Origin: Cellvibrionaceae bacterium | Lineage (GTDB): Bacteria; Pseudomonadota; Gammaproteobacteria; Pseudomonadales; Cellvibrionaceae | NCBI GenBank assembly: GCA_027012915.1 | Contig: JALUYN010000645.1 | Location: 1 to 6,012 of the forward strand | Direction: 5' to 3' | Length of the DNA stretch: 6,012 nt | Part shown: positions 5,759 through 6,012 of the stretch, piece after piece | Position numbering within the stretch: position 1 is the first letter of the stretch | Layout: the number at the start of each line of letters is the position of its first letter | The notes under the pieces: model-generated | Database searches by the model: none | What the model was told of the DNA's origin: nothing | What the model saw: the letters and a program-made list of their open reading frames with translations, nothing else | Program-made: the position numbers and the translations under genes

Positions 5759-5793
5759 TACCGCGCCATCGGCGCGGTAGTCAATCGTTTTTT
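5759..5793 (+). terminator. 9-bp hairpin with trailing T run near the prophage end
   Basis: TACCGCGCC (5759-5767) pairs perfectly with GGCGCGGTA (5771-5779) around a three-base loop. TTTTTT occurs at 5788-5793, eight bases after the stem on the plus strand. This is a strong GC stem, but the T run is displaced, so it may be a weak terminator for plus-strand transcription leaving the prophage. On the minus strand no T run follows, and the same hairpin would sit in the 5' leader of radC, 57 bases ahead of its ATG. Confidence 0.5.
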
Positions 5794-5811
5794 GCGGAAT
5801 TTTGATGTTTT

Positions 5812-5839
5812 TCGCTTGATGATTGCTTATATTTTGCTT
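5812..5839. repeat. Three TYGCTT motifs with exact 11-bp phasing
   Basis: TCGCTT (5812-5817), TTGCTT (5823-5828) and TTGCTT (5834-5839) share the core GCTT, starting at 5814, 5825 and 5836. The last two extend to TTGCTTA. The spacing is one helical turn, so a protein could bind all three on one DNA face. They lie about 60-85 bases from the dusA junction, a position where tyrosine integrases have arm-type sites and recombination directionality factors bind. Alternatively they form an operator for the radC operon. Confidence 0.5.
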
Positions 5840-5870
5840 ACGCAGATTTTCATATTTTGTAACTCATTGA

Positions 5871-5876
5871 ATTATA
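5871..5876 (-). promoter_or_regulatory. Candidate -10 box for the radC operon
   Basis: The minus strand carries a perfect TATAAT (5876-5871) in the AT-rich stretch ahead of radC. The -35 region at 16-18 bp falls on GGGGCT-type sequence at the dusA junction and does not match TTGACA, and there is no TG extension. It would therefore need an activator or may not be a promoter. A start here would give a leader of about 160 bases containing the 5759-5779 hairpin. Confidence 0.3.
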
Positions 5877-5897
5877 TATGATTTGCTGAATGTAGCC

Positions 5898-5927
5898 CCA
5901 GTCCATCATCGGCGCAACGGAGAAGCG
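5898..5927. other. Probable prophage attachment site (att) in the 5' end of dusA
   Basis: The minus-strand codons for RRFSVAPMMDW occupy 5930-5898, and dusA identity ends abruptly at 5898. Phage-type sequence with the AT-rich terminus begins at 5897. In an integrated element the crossover core, which is repeated at the other end, should lie at this boundary, within about the last 20-30 bases of dusA identity. Elements integrating at the 5' end of dusA through dedicated tyrosine integrases are established in Proteobacteria. The exact core cannot be defined without the other junction. Confidence 0.7.
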
Positions 5928-6012
5928 TCTAGCCCTCGTAAATGCTTGTGTGCCAGTGTTTTCGGGGCCTTCCTTTGATATTAAAGGGTTTTCTTTCATG
6001 CGTGAGAATGTG

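Larger units (their letters stand above)
5850..5999 (-). pseudogene. dusA: Host dusA (tRNA-dihydrouridine synthase A), 5' fragment interrupted by the prophage
   Basis: Read on the minus strand from ATG 5999, the frame gives a polar lead of 24 residues (MKENPLISKEGP...) and then RRFSVAPMMDW. This is the strongly conserved FMN-barrel opening of DusA, whose members continue TDRHCR. At the next codon (5897) the match stops, and the frame continues as GYIQQIIYNSMSYKI to TGA at 5852-5850. DusA is about 330 residues, so this is a truncated 49-codon ORF made of the native N-terminus plus a prophage-encoded tail. Full DusA reduces uridine to dihydrouridine at positions 20/20a of tRNA. The rest of dusA should lie at the other prophage end, possibly with a substitute start supplied by the element. 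The Shine-Dalgarno and promoter would lie beyond the right edge of the window. The identification rests on the short but very distinctive motif and on the known use of dusA as an integration target. Confidence 0.82.

Noticed and set aside
5998..6012. Plus-strand ATG with a distant AAAGGG, possible start of a next gene
   Set aside because: Only five codons are visible, spacing is long, and the region is better explained as the dusA N-terminus on the other strand.
1..6012. CRISPR array, tRNA, rRNA or insertion sequence
   Set aside because: I saw no regularly spaced long repeats, cloverleaf-like sequence, rRNA segment or transposase coding. The only DNA of host origin I recognise is the dusA fragment.

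Overview
The window is the right-hand end of a P2-like (Peduovirus-type) myovirus prophage, or a tail-bearing relative, in what is most likely a gammaproteobacterium. Three things support this. The plus-strand gene order is the P2 late tail block: sheath FI, tube FII, E/E', tape measure T, U, X, D. Several proteins match P2 counterparts closely. The last 100 bases read on the minus strand as the N-terminus of host dusA (tRNA-dihydrouridine synthase A), a known target of phage-type integrases in Proteobacteria. I cannot name the species.

Positions 1-4514 hold the tail operon. The sheath gene is cut by the window edge. FII starts on the last base of its stop codon. A short UUCG-capped hairpin separates FII from E. 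Gene E (80 codons) ends in a T TTT TTA slippery heptamer followed by a strong stem-loop, and a -1 shift opens a 47-codon E' extension, so the conserved tail-chaperone frameshift can be read directly. Between E' and the tape measure lies a small minus-strand ORF (1198-1419) that encodes a predicted membrane protein with its own Shine-Dalgarno. It interrupts the otherwise co-directional tail operon and looks like a moron-type cargo gene. The 514-codon tape measure is short for the family. U, X and D follow with overlaps or a one-base gap.

Positions 4515-5702 hold three minus-strand genes that converge on D: a short RadC/JAMM-domain protein with intact zinc ligands, a helix-turn-helix DNA-binding protein, and an unrecognised 71-residue protein. 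They look like an operon transcribed from the prophage end inward. No ogr-like zinc-finger gene is present after D, where P2 has one.

Positions 5703-6012 are the prophage terminus. They hold an AT-rich stretch with a perfect TATAAT on the minus strand, three GCTT motifs at exact 11-bp spacing, a 9-bp hairpin followed by a T run, and then the host junction. The minus strand reads dusA up to ...APMMDW and then leaves the DusA sequence for a 15-residue phage-encoded tail and a stop. This marks an attachment site inside the 5' end of dusA. It also means that the native dusA promoter, which lies outside the window, points straight at the radC operon.
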